DNA of 64,000 nucleotides from Perca fluviatilis (lineage: Eukaryota; Chordata; Actinopteri; Perciformes; Percidae): contig NC_053112.1 of the NCBI RefSeq assembly GCF_010015445.1, forward strand, positions 566,812-630,811, given 5' to 3'. The position numbers were made by a program, and so were the translations under genes. The notes under the pieces are model-generated. The model did not search any database and was not told where the DNA came from. It saw only the letters and a program-made list of their open reading frames with translations. Shown here piece by piece: positions 34,612-47,392 of the stretch. The number at the start of each line of letters is the position of its first letter. Position 1 is the first letter of the stretch.

Positions 34612-34814
34612 GGCCCTGCTATTAGTGCTACCAGCAGTGTCTCCAGATAAAGAGAGTTCTCCCAGACAAAAACACACAAGAACGCCCAAATTTCTTGACC
34701 AGACCAATCTAGCAACATTTCTGCAGCCTGTCGATTCAAATAGACCCAAAGTTGTTTGTTTGATTCATCAGCAGCCAAACTGGCTCATCACTTATACATT
34801 TGGCCGCTGTCAAT

Positions 34815-35161
34815 TTAACCCTCATATTGTCTTTCAGTCAGCCATATTTTGACCCTTTGACGCTTTCTTGTTGCTTTTGACTTTTTTTACGGTTTTAACG
34901 CCTTTGATGCTTTTCTCTGACAATTTTGGTGTTTTTTTTAACCCATCTTTGGACGGTTTTAACTCTTTTGATGCTTTCTTTGCCACTTTCCTACGTACTC
35001 CCATCCTTTCCTCCTCTGGTTTGCCTGTTTGTAAAGCATAAAGTATAAATGATTACCCAATTCTGTCTTACATCTAGGCTTATTTTTGGGAAATTTGCTT
35101 GAAAGAAACCCAAATTTCTGAAAACGGGTCACATTTGACCCGAGGACAACAGCAGGGTTAA
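34815..35161. mobile_element. piggyBac-like MITE with TTAA on both sides
   Basis: TTAA at 34815-34818 followed by CCCTCATATTGTC and, at the other end, GAGGACAACAGCAGGG before TTAA (35158-35161). Interior T-rich runs (GACGCTTTCTTGTTGC) are shared with related copies. No transposase. Confidence 0.75.
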
Positions 35162-36514
35162 AGTCCAGGATGTAGCCTCTGACAAAACAAGAATAACATT
35201 AAAATGAACATATAACAACGTCTCATAAACGTGAATAAATAACACATAACTTTATCATATATATAACAGTCACAAACAGCTGTCCCAATGCTCTAATATA
35301 CAACCCAAATATCCAATCAGAAATGATTTGAACAACCTTAAATTCATCCTACCAACCGAGCCTTTCATCATCCTGTCCTGTCATCGTGTCCAAGAAGCTG
35401 AACCAACTCAAATCAAGTTTATCCCACTTGTCTAACCCAGGCTAAATCAAACAGAGCCATCATCTAAAACTTGGTCCCTGTTGTATTCTAGTGTCTGCTG
35501 TTCCTGACATGGCCTTCAAATAAATACATTCTTTCATTTTGGGTCAGAATGATGTACAAAGATGTTTTTGTTCTGCATAAAAGTAAATAAACATATTTCC
35601 AAATACAGTAAACCTTTTTAATAAGCTGTACATCAACATCCAAGCAAGGTTATTATAGTTTCACCTTTTCAATTAGTCTTAAAAAAGACATAACAGAAAA
35701 AAAGACAATAAAAGTTTTATTTTTGATTTTAGTTTTGACTTTTCAATGTCATTTATTTAGTGTGTACGGCTGTTGATGTTTTCGTGTTTCTTTCCTCTCG
35801 TGTTGTCTTCCAGACAGACATGAAAAACACCTCGTTTTAGGAGCTTTTTTTTCCTTTTTTCTAAATTTCAGTCACTTTTTCTGATGTTTTGCTGCTTTCT
35901 TTCAACGTTTTTGTCCCTTTTTCTGAAGTTTTTGGCGAGTTTTTCTCACTTTTTCAACATTTTGTTTCCATTTTTCAAAATTTGAATCTAGTTTTCTGAG
36001 GTTTTGTTCGACGTGTTTGTCACTTTTTCAATGTTTTGACTTTTTCTGAAGTTTTTGACAATTTCTTCCAGTGTTGTTGACGTTTCTTTTCATCATTTTT
36101 ATCGTTTATTTTTATTTTTACATTTTCTGTGGTTATTTCGACGTCCCATATTTTCTGATTATAAAATACTCTTTGAAAACGGGTCAAATTTGACCAGAGG
36201 ACAAAATGAGGTTAAAAAATACTTGTATAGGCCTATATCTTCTTCTTCTTCTTCTTCTTATTATTTAGGGGGCGGGGGGGTCGCTGTTGGAGTAATTGGG
36301 CTTGGGAGTGTTGTGTGTGTGTGTATGTATGTGTGTGTGTGTGTTCAGTATTTTCTGTATTATTGTGTTAAAATGAGATGATTCCCTGGTTATCCCTTTA
36401 ATAAATGAATTAAAAGAAGAGGTTTGGTCTCAGTCTCTTAGTCAGTCTGCATGCATTTGACAGATTTATGGAATAATATTTAGATGCAATTAAAAAGTGA
36501 GAATAACTTATAAT

Positions 36515-37729
36515 CAGTGTTGGGCAAGTTACTTCCAAAATGTAATACATTATAGATTACTAGTTACTGTCATTTGAGAGTAATTAGTTATATTACAATA
36601 TTACTGTCTCTAAATTGTAATGCTTTACACTACTTTTGCATTACTTTTGAGTTACTTTCACCAAAATAACAGCGGAAGTTTGACTTGGCAGCTAGCTTGT
36701 GAATTTCACCACCGGATCAATAAAGTCTCATCTTTATCCACTTTAATACATCACAGATTATTCATAATATTTTGTATAATTAATATGAATATGCAAAGTA
36801 ACTAAAGCTATAAAAAAATAGATAAGTAAAACATACAATAGGCAAGTAGGAGAAAATGAAAATACTCAATTAAAAGTACCTTACAGTTGTATTGAAGTAG
36901 CCTACGGCGTTGTTGTAAAATGTTTGTTTAAAGCACTTGAATAAGAAATTCATGTTGTTTAGTTTAAAACAGTCTAAAGGAAATTGTCAATTATAGTGTG
37001 ATTAAAACTCACTAGTTACATTATTTACAGTACTTGATTTACAGCTGATATGTGAAAAGGTACACAACCTTATTTGTTTAACAGTAATTTAGTTTTACTG
37101 TGAACCGTCACAGGAAGTGCTTTTATTTTGAAGTAGCCTACACGGAAGTTGTCGGTTGTGTACCTTGTGTACTCTTGCTAGTTTACTGAGATGCAACTGT
37201 TTTGCATGTTGTTGATGCAACAAATACTATGGATGCAACATGTCCGTCAAGCTAAGTTGCTCACTTTCTTGTTTGTAAAACTGCATCTGTAATAATTATT
37301 ACCGTTCATGACATAAACATATTGAACAGTAAATGGTCACAGTAAAAGACAAGGCAGAGTTACTCTCCACGGCTGATAAACTGCAATGATCTACGTGTAA
37401 GCAAGCCTAAACACTAATTCCCGACATGTTTAAATCTGTCAGCGGCTCGGACACACAGCTGTCCGAGCTGACGTACCGTCACCTGTTGGGACACAGATGT
37501 TATGAAATAATACTCACGGCTTTTTTTCCTGTGAACAAATGCTTCGCGGTGTTGGGAAATTATAAAAAAATGTTGCGTTAAAATGTGTTGTATCTCACGT
37601 TACTGAGATTGTAACGGGTAATAATATTACCGAAATTTAATTAGTAATGCGTTATATTACTGCGTTACAGCAAAAAGGAATACATTACTGTAATTGCGTT
37701 ACTTTTGTAACGCGTTACTCCCAACACTG
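36515..37729. mobile_element. hAT-like element inserted in duplicon C
   Basis: Ends CAGTGTTGGGCAAGTTACTT and GCGTTACTCCCAACACTG are inverted repeats. A perfect 8-bp target duplication CTTATAAT flanks it (36507-36514, 37730-37737). Duplicons A and D have one uninterrupted copy of the site. No intact transposase frame. Confidence 0.92.
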
Positions 37730-38039
37730 CTTATAATGTGGGTTTAAGTCCATAGAGCAGTTTATTCATAATATCATTAGGGGAGATGCACCGTTGAGTT
37801 ATTGGTGTGCGTGTGTTTGTGTGTCTTTGATTTTATAATTCTGGTTTTAGTTTGGCTACTTTTAATTGAATCTCTGTGGTTTGGGCTTAGCTTCCATTGC
37901 TAGGCAACAGCAATGTTTAGAATGTTTGTTTACAACTGTGAAAAGGTCTGATGTGCCATTTGGAAACCTCTTTTTTTTTTTCCCCCCCCCCGAACCCCCT
38001 TCGCTTTGTTTTTTTACGACTCTCATACAGGATACAACG

Positions 38040-38117
38040 TTTAAAGAGGACGTGCATCTGTCCAGCGTCTGGTTGTGTACCTGAACACACCGCAGTGCAG
38101 ACCGCTCAGAGTCTCCA
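38040..38117 (+). other. 5' UTR exon remnant of TRIM copy C, splice donor deleted
   Basis: It matches the leader exon of A and D up to CAGACCGCTCAGAGTCTCC. It then jumps to ACTTTCAACACCAAGATGGA, losing about 50 bases that include the donor GTAAGT. Confidence 0.55.
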
Positions 38118-38616
38118 CTTTCAACACCAAGATGGACACTAAACTTCAGCTCTACTCAGGCACCAAGTCTCTCTCTTCCTCTCATGTGAAATTGGTAACA
38201 ATAGATGAGTGTTTGTCCACAGTAGCCCACTGAGTTAGGCTACTTGGAACTGCATCTCTGTATTTCGGGATTAGATTAGATTTAACTGTATTGTCATTGT
38301 GCAGAGTACGAAGACAACGAAATGCAGTTTTCGTCCAACCAGAAGTGCAAAAAATCAATGTGATATTCAAGGCACAGGTGGTGCATAGACAGGACAAGAA
38401 ATCTAGTGCAGTGTAGACAGTAGTATACAGTTGGTTTACAGAAGGTGGTTTAGAGTAATATAATTTAATTATAAATATGTGCAGTGTATTAGCAGTTACC
38501 TTATAAGAGCATTGTATTACCTTAATATATTATAAGAAAAACAGAATAAATATGGTTTAGCTTCCATTGCTAGGCAACAGCCTGGCCACACTTGTTTAGA
38601 ATGTTTGTTTACAACT

Positions 38617-39165
38617 GTGAGAAGGTCTGTTACTGTTCATAGCAGGACACTTACCTTACCTTATTGTATCTAAAAGGTCTGTTACTGTTCATAGCAGGAC
38701 ACTTACCTTACCTTATTGTATCTAAAAGGTCTGTTACTGTTCATAGCAGGGCACTTACCTTATTGTATCTAAAAGGTCTGTTACTGTTCATAGCAGGGCA
38801 CTTACCTTATTGTATCTAAAAGTTTTACAAATAATATTACTATAAATACATTTATTGTATCTAAAAGGTCTGTTACTGTTCATAGCAGGGCACTTACCTT
38901 ATTGTATCTAAAAGGTCTGTTACTGTTCATAGCAGGGCACTTACCTTATTGTATCTAAAAGGTCTGTTACTGTTCATAGCAGGACACTTACCTTATTGTA
39001 TCTAAAAGGTCTGTTACTGTTCATAGCAGGACACTTACCTTACTTTATTGTATCTAGAAGGTCTGTTACTGTTCATAGCAGGACACTTACCTTACCTTAT
39101 TGTATCTAAAAGGTCTGTTACTGTTCATAGTAGGACACTTACCTTACCTTATTGTATCTAAAATA
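38617..39165. repeat. minisatellite, about 10 units (duplicon C)
   Basis: Same unit as at 12540-13380, in 52-bp and shorter (about 47-bp, lacking one CTTAC) forms. A non-matching piece at about 38820-38860 splits the array. Confidence 0.9.
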
Positions 39166-39174
39166 CATCATTAG

Positions 39175-39351
39175 CAGGCTTCAAAATTAACATTTTCGTC
39201 TACCAGCCAAATGGCTAATGAATGTTCAAATATTACCAGCCATTCAATAGATTACCATTGGGTTTTTTGGCTGGTGAGTGAAGCAAATCTACCAGCCACT
39301 TGCATATTTCACCAGCATTTGGCTGGTAAACGGTGCTAATTTAGAACCCTG
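39175..39351. mobile_element. 177-bp hAT MITE in duplicon C
   Basis: Ends CAGGCTTCAAAATTAAC and GCTAATTTAGAACCCTG are imperfect inverted repeats. A perfect 8-bp target duplication ATCATTAG lies at 39167-39174 and 39352-39359. The interior repeats ACCAGCCA and TGGCTGGT. Duplicon D lacks it. Confidence 0.92.
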
Positions 39352-39994
39352 ATCATTAGTATTTCATCACATCAAAGATCTCACTAGTGGATAGTTCCCT
39401 AAGCATGGGATGTTGAAAACTAATCTTACAACAAGGCACCATTTGGTTCTTCATCTACATTTGTGCTGTTAGTCTACATAATAATGTCTTCTCAATGTTC
39501 AATTAACAGTGATGTTTTCATTAAAAGATTCAATTTACAAAAAGGTGGGGGAAAAATTATTTAGTGACCGCTTGCTACATCCTGCTTCCTCTGGCTGTTT
39601 CACAATAAAAGCTTTCCACCAGAGAACCAGTGGGAGGCTTTTGTGCTGTTCTTTAATCAAAATTTGTCTACAGTAGTAGTCAAACTGAATGTATTGAGCC
39701 TCTGCGACAATATTAAATGTATTTATTTGTTACATTTTGTTTTACAAAATTAGGAAAGCAATGATTAAGTTCAGGATGTTGTTACATATAAATAATCCTT
39801 CAAACAGTAGGCTTGGGCCAGCGATTTCTTTTCTGATTGTTGGTTGGATGTGATTAGTTAAGGCATGGAGTGAGATTGGTTAGGGTTACAAAACCAGGAC
39901 AAACCAATCAGAGGCAGAGTAGGGTGGGACATTCTTACACCATTTTAGGAAATGCTAATTCGCTCCATCCATTAATTGGATTAAGGAGTAAAGC

Positions 39995-40285
39995 AGAGGG
40001 AACGTAGGCTCTGTCTGGTTCTGCCGCTGCAAGAGCAAATGCTGTATGTTGTGGGTAACATGGCAAAAGAATCCGGTTTCCCTTGTTGAATGATGAATAG
40101 ATTACCGCTGCCTGCTCGTATTAGGAGTTAATTCCTGTACGCATGTGCAAAACATATGTGGGTGGGCATGTTCCAGTGCTAAATGTTGGCCAAGACAAAG
40201 GCAACGAGGGCCGACAAGAGGCGATGACATAGGTAGCTGTCGTCTGCAGTAGTCGGATGCTGTCGGCTTGGTGTGTCAGGGCCTT
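39995..40285. mobile_element. PIF-like MITE remnant, duplicon C
   Basis: It keeps the right end CTTGGTGTGTCAGGGCCT and an internal piece (GGCTCTGTCTGGTTCTGCCG) of the element at 14791-15761; the left half is deleted. Confidence 0.7.
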
Positions 40286-40590
40286 TAATGATGTCAAACC
40301 TTTAATGACATCACAGTCATCACAGCAAACAAGAACTCAGAAACACAGTAACAAAACACAGCTGGGTTTGAGAAAGGTAACAGCCACCTCACTGATGGTA
40401 AGAACTAAACAAGCAACAGCAAAAAGCAACATCTGGGTTTTGGGACATGAAACAGAACACTTAAACTACTCAATAGGCATGATGGGAAATGTGGGCTATT
40501 GTTACAATAACTTACACTGAACAGGACAGTTAAGGCACATGTTTATGTATTTTTAATGTTTTTATTCTCTCCCACCCGTCATGTGTAGAT

Positions 40591-42222
40591 ATGGCTGCTG
40601 CAAACTACCTACAATCTGAAGATCAGTTTCTGTGCTCCATCTGTCTGGATGTGTTCACGGATCCTGTGACTACATCATGTGGACACAACTTTTGTAAAAA
40701 CTGCATCACTGAACACTGGAATACTAATTACCAGTACCTGTGTCCCCTATGTAAGGAGGGTTTTACCACAAGACCTGATTTGAGGGTCAACACTTTCATC
40801 TCTGAGATAGTCACTCAGTTCAGACAGTCAGCTCAACAGAAAGCCAGCAGCAGCAGCTCAGAGCAACAAGTGTCCAAACCAGGAGAAGTTCCCTGTGACA
40901 TCTGCACTGGAACCAAACTGAAGGCCCTGAAGTCCTGCCTAGTGTGTCTGGTCTCCTACTGTGAGACTCACCTGGAGCCTCATCTGACAGCTTCACGCCT
41001 GAAAAGACATCAGCTGATCGACCCTGTGGAGAACGTGGAAGGCAGGATGTGTACTAAGCACGATAAACCTCTGGAGCTGTTCTGTAAGACCGACCAGAAA
41101 TGTGTCTGCATGCTCTGTACTGTTTTAGACCACAAGATGCATGATGTTGTTCCTCTGACTGAAGAATATGAAAAAAGAAGGCTGAGGCTGAAATTCACCA
41201 GATGATCCAGAAGAGACGACTGAAAATTCAGGAGATCAAACACTCAGTCAACCTCAGTGAGGAAGATGCAGACAGAGAGATAGCAGAAGGTGTTTGGGTC
41301 TTCACTTCTCTGAAGGAGTCTGTTGAGAGAGGCCTGAATGAGCTCATCAACACGATCAAAGAGAAGCAGAAAACAACAGAAAAACAGGCCGAGGCTTTCA
41401 TCAAAGAGCTGGAACAGGAAATCTCTGAGCTGATGAAGAGAAGCACTGAGGTGGAGCAGGTGTTACGCTCTGAAGACCACCTCCATCTTCTCCAGAGTGT
41501 CCAGTCCCTAAACATCCAACAACCTCCACCCACCAAGGACTGGACAGAGGTCAGCGTCTGTCCATCATCATATGAGGGGACTGTGGTGAAAGCTGTGGTG
41601 AAAGCTGGAGGAGACACTCGGTGAAGAGATGAAGAAGGTGCTTGAAGCCGAGCTGAAGAGGGTCCAGCAGTATGCAGTGGATGTGACTCTTGATCCTGGT
41701 ACAGCACATTCTGAACTCATCCTGTCTGATGATGGGAAACAAGTGAATCATGGTGATGTGATGAAGAATCTCCCAGACAACCCAGAGAGATTTTCTCGTT
41801 ATTGTATTGTTTTGGGATAGCAGAGTTTTTCTTCAGGCAGATTTTACTTTGAGGTTCAAGTTAAAGGAAAGACTGATTGGGATTTAGGAGTGGCCAGAGA
41901 GTTGATCAACAGGAAGGGAGAAATCACACTGAGCCCTGAAGATGGTTTCTGGACTGTAGTGTTGAGAAATGGAAATGAGTACAAAGCTTGTGTTGTCCCT
42001 CCAGTCCTTCTCTCTCTGAAGTCTCCTCCTCAGAAGGTGGGGGTGTTTGTGGATTATGAGGAGAGTCTGGTCTCCTTTTATGATGTAGATGCTGCAGCTC
42101 TTATCTACTCCTTTACTGGCTGCTCCTTCACTGAGAACCTCTTCCCATATTTCCATACTGGTAATAATAATGATGGTAAAAACTCTGCCCCTCTGATCAT
42201 CTCTCCTCTCAGAGTAAACTAA
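40591..42222 (+). pseudogene. TRIM E3 ligase, copy C (three lesions)
   Basis: It starts [18 protein letters not shown] after the conserved acceptor. RING and both B-boxes are intact in the first 190 codons, then a one-base loss near 41172 (GAAAAAAGAAGG) causes early termination at 41203-41205. The coiled-coil frame resumes but a one-base gain near 41600 (GTGGTGAAAGCTGG) breaks it again. A third lesion is an in-frame TAG at 41818-41820 where other copies have a Lys or Gln codon before SFSSG. The SPRY still reads to 42222 (DLGVAREL, VLRNGNEYK, VGVFVDYEESLVSFYD). Its leader exon has also lost its splice donor. Together these make this the most decayed full-length copy. The first 204 codons could still encode a RING/B-box fragment if transcribed. 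Confidence 0.93.
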
Positions 42223-42680
42223 TCACTGAGCTCATTTCAGGTATTGATTTATTTTCAATTATGGGAACCAATGTACATATTCATGTATGTTACATCTTAT
42301 TTTCTACAGAATCTGTTTCCTGTGGTGAATGCTTTACACTTTATTCCATTTATTATCATATGGTTAAATGTGCAGCAATTCTTTGCAAATTAAATCAAAC
42401 TTCATCTTGACATATTTGTAGTAGTAAGTTGTAATAAATGTCTTTGTTTAACAGAGGTTTAAATAGATATCGTCCACATAACGTATGTCATGATGCATTA
42501 AATTATTGTGTTGATTATGTAATCAGATACACATTTATTTGTATTTGATGTGCAGTCACAGAAAACATTTTGCTGGATATTTAATTGTGTCATGAAAAAT
42601 TTTGCTAGAATATTTAGTATTATTTTGTTCATAGCTGTCTAAAGTAAGCACTAAGTTAGATGTTATACCGGGTATAACAA

Positions 42681-42988
42681 GTTAAAGGTCCCATGGCATG
42701 AAAATTTCAATTAATTTCAATTTGGCCCACCCATGAGAGAGAGGCATCATGGCTTTCAAACGAGCAAAGTGGTAGTTGGTCAAGGCCACACCCCCACCCT
42801 CCACCTTGCCCCCTTCAGATACAGTATTAGGGGACCACTAAGGTCTACATAAAAGAGACTTCACATACAGTATTAGGGGTCCACTAAGGCCTATATAAAA
42901 GAGACTTCAGATACAGTATTAGGGGACCACTAAGGCCTATATAAAAGAGACTTCAGATACAGTATTAGGCGACCACTAAGGTCTATAT
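42681..42988 (+). mobile_element. internally deleted MITE with 47-bp subrepeats
   Basis: The left end TTAAAGGTCCCATGGCATGA and the interior CACCCATGAGAGAGAGGCAT are from the same family as 23797. A run of four units containing GATACAGTATTAGGGGACCA and CTATATAAAAGAGACTTC follows at about 42817-42988. The right terminus is missing. Confidence 0.75.
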
Positions 42989-43330
42989 CAGCCATCTTCA
43001 ACTGGCGGCCCCCGGGCCAGATCTGGCCCTCCAAAGCTTTTAGTCTGGCCAGCAGAATAATCATGAATTCAGAAAATGTAAAGAGGAAAAAATGCATTCT
43101 GTTATTTAGCATTTCAAGCATTACAGCAGGTAACATTACACAGGTAGAGCACAAACCTAGCCCCCTGTATTTGCATCTCTATTCACATGCCGGGATTCTG
43201 TACAGCGATGCCTGCGCTCCACACACACAGCTGAGCCGAGATGTGTGTGCGTTAAAACCGACTGACAGTATCTGACTGGGAACAATACAAAGAGGATAAC
43301 CATTGGCCGCCGGGTCAGATCAACTCACGC
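42989..43330 (+). mobile_element. hAT-type (ZBED-like) element fragment
   Basis: The start CAGCCATCTTCAACTGGCGG followed by GGGCCAGATCTGGCCC resembles the 5' end of common vertebrate hAT elements. No transposase frame follows. Confidence 0.45.
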
Positions 43331-43659
43331 TAGTCTTGTTACTGTAAGTAGGCTACAATAAAACCTTTGTGAGTAAAAAGACAATACTTATCAATGCACT
43401 CACCTGTGAAAGCTAAACTAATGACAAAAGGCACAACTCCGGGAGGACTTGGTGTCGCCATCATCAATTAATTTTTTGATATGTGAGTGCGCACACAGAA
43501 GGCATAGAGCATGCGTTATGTTGCACATTATGGCAAAGGGCAGGGGACATGCAGCTCGTCATACCTTTCCCCAACGTATATGCGCCAATAAAAGAACATA
43601 TAAATACATGAATGAATTTAGATTTAAAAAGCAATAATTGCATGAAAACAGGTTGTTTA

Positions 43660-43795
43660 TGAGTTTTGAAGCTTGAGTCCGAGTCAAGTCTGAAGTCAGC
43701 TGTTTGTGTGAAGTCAGCTGTTTGTGTGAAGTCAGCTGTTTGTGTGACTTAAGTGCGACTCGAGTCAGAGTCTCAGACTTGAGTCCCCATCTCTG
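43660..43795. mobile_element. hAT element end with triplicated GAAGTCAGCTGTTTGTGT
   Basis: The right end TTGAGTCCCCATCTCTG matches the terminus of the 44758-46465 element. Inside it an 18-bp unit is repeated three times. Confidence 0.65.
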
Positions 43796-43797
43796 CT

Positions 43798-43905
43798 AGA
43801 CATGCCACAAAAGATAACTTTACTTAACAAAAGCAAATGGTCATTTATAGATCAATGCAAGAATGGAACATACTTCCTGAACAAATTACACAAGAAAGCA
43901 GAATA
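43798..43905 (+). mobile_element. LINE C-terminal fragment
   Basis: Nearly identical to 55277-55382 (AGACATGCCACAA, AAGCAAATGGTCATTTATAG, ATTACACAAGAAAGCAGAA), the end of a reverse-transcriptase tail. Confidence 0.7.
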
Positions 43906-44421
43906 GAAGCTGATAGAAGATGAACTTTGACTCAAATAACCACTCGTTACAACCGAGGTATGCAGCAAAGCATTTGTGAAGCCACAACACGAACAACCTT
44001 GAGGCGGATGGGCTACACCAGCAGAAGACCCCACCGGGTACCACTCATCTCCACTGAAAATAGGAAAATGAGGCTACAATTTTCACGAGCTCACCAAAAT
44101 TGGACCGTTGAAGACTGGAAAATCGTTGCCTGGTCTGATGAGTCTCGGTTTTTGTTGAGACATTCAGATGGTAGAGTCAGAATTTGGCGTAAACAGAATG
44201 AGAACATGGATCCGTCATGCTTTGTTACCACTGGGCAGGCTGGTGGTGGTGGTGTAATGGTGTGGGGAATCCTATCTTATCAATATGGGCCAACATTTCT
44301 AAAGAATGCTTCCAGCACCTTGTTGAATCAATGCCACGAAGAATTAAGGCAGTTCTGAAGGTGAAAGGGGGTCAAACACGGTATTAGTATGGTGTTCCTA
44401 ATAATCCTTTAGGTGAGTGTA
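43906..44421 (+). pseudogene. Tc1/mariner transposase fragment
   Basis: The frame 43927-44358 contains RTTLRRMGYTSRRPHRVPL, WTVEDWKIVAWSDESRF (one DDE Asp) and VMVWGILSYQYGP. It corresponds to the middle of a Tc1-like transposase. The N-terminal helix-turn-helix and the last catalytic acidic residue are missing. The 3' end TCCTAATAATCCTTTAGG plus TGAGTGTA looks like the element's terminal repeat. Confidence 0.85.
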
Positions 44422-44465
44422 CAACGTCTTTTAAACGTGAATAAAATTTCCTTCGGGATGAATAA

Positions 44466-44468
<3 letters not shown>

Positions 44469-44525
<57 letters not shown>

Positions 44526-44526
44526 A
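44469..44526. repeat. (ATCT)n microsatellite
   Basis: About fourteen CTAT units. Confidence 0.97.
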
Positions 44527-44757
44527 ATATCACATAACTGAAAAGGAGTAGGAAGATGTTTACTCTTATCTGCTCCTCTATAACTCATACTATTGAATCA
44601 TATTCATCAGATATATAACAGTCCCAAACAGCTGTCCCAATGCTCTAATATACAACCCAAATATCCAATCAGAAATGATTTGAACAACATTTAAATTCAT
44701 CCTACCAACCGAGCCTTTCATCATCCTGTTCTGTCATTTCATTCATGTCCAAGAAGC

Positions 44758-45707
44758 CAGACATGGGGGACTCGAGTCACATGACTTGACTCGAGTTAGA
44801 CTCGAGTCGCAAATTTTAGGACTTGAGACTTGCTTGGTTAACATTCATAAAAGACTCGACTTTACTTTGACTTGATATTCATGACTTGAGACTTGACTTA
44901 GACTTGAGTCAAATGACTTGAAATGACTTGATTTTCTGTTTAATAAATATATTTTTCCCCTCTGATATCGCGGCACGCGGCGGCAGACTGTCAGTAAACA
45001 ACACTGGCTATGGCTAGTAAGTTAACGTCATGGATCCCTCTCATGGGCGCCGATACCGGAAAATACTGACCGCCCACGAGTGCCAGACTGCCAGTTCATT
45101 TTTACGTGAATCTAAAATTAAACACTGCAGTTATGGAGCGTCTGTCATAGTGTGATTGGTTATGTCGGTGGCATTGATTCTTTATTTCCCACGAAGCTGA
45201 TCGCGGTTACGTGCCAGTTAAACTTTTCATCTCCAATCCTGTCTGTAGCCTATTTGTGAGAAGTGGCGCTGTCCTGGCTTTACTATGGCGTGTGTGTTCG
45301 TGTCGGCCGCTGTCCGTAAGGTTCTGAAATGCAAACACTTTTTTTTGTAAAGGGTGTGCGCGTGTGAGCACCCACGGAGGAAAACATAAATCGGCGCCTA
45401 TCCCTCTGCACAGAAAATAATAAAGTTTGGCTATAAGTATTACACATCTGACCAGGCAACAAAAAAAACGAACGGCAGTTTGCAAGGTCTGCAGTACAAA
45501 CATTTCCGACGTTGAATTTCATCAGACACTTCAAATCGGGAGAGATTCGGGTTCCAGTCCCCATATTCAGCTGAACCACTATTTGGACGTTTGTGATGGA
45601 CAGAAGTCCCTTCAGTTTTTGGCCATGAATAAGCACACCCTCCCCTCTTTGTTCAAGGTGGCGGTAAGAGCGACTAAAACTAGGCACACATACACACAAC
45701 ACAAACT

Positions 45708-45751
<44 letters not shown>

Positions 45752-46465
45752 ACACACACATGCAGACGTAAGTATGTGAATAAAGCTAGGCACACATACA
45801 ACGCACTCTGCACTCTCACACACACACGCACATTCACTCACCAATATTAATAACTTTTCACTCTCTCTTTCTCAAACACGCACACATTCACTCACAAATA
45901 CACTGTCAAATATCAACATATACTTTCCATTCCATGTGATAAGCAAAGGTGGTGGGATTCAGCTACTCCTAAAGAATATGTTTTGTTCTTTTATAGAAAG
46001 AAAGGTTAAAGGATGTGTTTCTTTCTCATAAAAGTGAGGCATGTTTGAAGAATATTATTTGACTTAGGAACCATTATACTTTAATTGTTTGAAGGAATTT
46101 TATGATTTAATGTCATGTTTGAGGCATATTGAACAATGTTGATTTATTGTTGGCCTAATATCAGTTTTAGGCTGTGATTTATTTATCTGTGTTAATTTAA
46201 ACTCTTCAGATGTAGGCTATGTGGACGCAATGTCTTTTGAGTAAAAAATGCAAATAAAACTCCAGCAGTTCATAATCACTGTCTTTAGCTTGTTTAAAAA
46301 TGGAAACTTTGGTATGACTTGACTTGTGACTTGCTTGACCAAAGCTATGACTTGACTTGACTTGCTTGATTGTCACAAAAAATGACTTGGACTTGCTTGA
46401 GACTTGAAGGTTAAGACTTGAGACTTGCTTGCGACTTGCCCATGTGTGACTTACTCCCATCTCTG
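44758..46465 (+). mobile_element. hAT element with BED-like fragment, inserted in duplicon D
   Basis: Ends CAGACATGGGGGACTCGAGT and TTACTCCCATCTCTG lie between perfect 8-bp duplications CAAGAAGC (44750-44757, 46466-46473). Duplicon C has the uninterrupted site near 35390. A plus-strand frame at 45427-45771 includes KKRTAVCKVCSTNISD, the first half of a BED zinc finger as in hAT transposases, but no catalytic domain follows. A (CT)n run lies at about 45711-45745. ACTTGACTTG-type subterminal repeats are dense at both ends. Confidence 0.88.
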
Positions 46466-47275
46466 CAAGAAGCTGAACCAACTCAAATAAAGTGTATCCC
46501 ACTTGTCTAACCCAGGCTAAATCAAACCGAGCCATCATCTAGAACTTGTTCCCTGTTGTATTCTAGTGTCTGCTGTTCCTGACATGGCCTTCAAATAAAT
46601 AAATTCTTTCATTTTGGGTCAGAATGATGTACAAAGATGTTTGTTTTTTCTGCATAAAAGTAAAACATATTTCCAAATACAGTAAACCTTTTTTATAAGC
46701 TGTACATCAACATCCAAGCAAGGTTATTATAGTTTCACGTTTTCAATTAGTCTTAAAAAAGACATAACAGAAAAAAGACAGTAAAAGCTGTTGGAGTAAT
46801 TGGGCTTGGGAGTGTTGTGTGTGTGTGTGTGTTATTATTTTCTGTATTATTGTGTTAGAATGAGATGATTCCGTGGTTATCCCTTTAATAAATGAATTAA
46901 AAGAAGAGGTTTGGTCTCAGTCTCTCAGTCAGTCTGCATGCTTTTTACAGACTTATGGAATAATATTTAGGCGCAATTATGAAGTGAGAATAACTTATAA
47001 TGTGGGTTTAAGTTCCCCGAGCAGTTTATTCATTCATAATATCAGGGGAGATGCACCGTTGAGTTATTGGTGTGCGTGTGTTTGTGTGTCTTTGATTTTA
47101 TAATTCTGGTTTTAGTTTGGCTACTTTTAATTGAATCTCTGTGGTTTGGGTTTAGCTTCCATTGCTAGGCAACAGCAACATTTAGAATGTTTGTTTACAA
47201 CTGTGAAAAGGTCTGATGTGCCATTGGGAAAATGCTTTATCATCTACACACACTTGATACACACTCGCTTTGGAC

Positions 47276-47392
47276 TCACAACAGGAATACAACTATAACG
47301 TTTAAGGAGGACGTGCAGCTGTCCAGCGTCTGGTTGTGTACCTGAACACACCTCAGTGCAGACCACTCAGAGTCTCCTCCAAAACCCCGGTG
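47276..47392 (+). other. putative 5' UTR exon of TRIM copy D
   Basis: Homologous to 11880-11996 and ends at the same donor (GGTG|GTAAGT). Splicing to the acceptor at 50628 is inferred. Confidence 0.45.

Larger units (their letters stand above)
35262..42500 (+). repeat. duplicon C
   Basis: It matches duplicon D from AGTCACAAACAGCTGTCCCA (35268) against 44620, with A joining from about 36280. The order is leader, hAT insertion, 5' exon remnant, LINE tail, minisatellite, hAT MITE, spacer, PIF-type MITE remnant and TRIM C. An extra block at 35710-36270, absent from D, holds T-rich piggyBac-MITE-like sequence and a (CTT)n run. Confidence 0.85.

Noticed and set aside
45283..45837. 184-codon minus-strand frame
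   Set aside because: It lies inside the inserted hAT, crosses a (CT)n run as an Arg-Glu repeat and has no recognisable domain.
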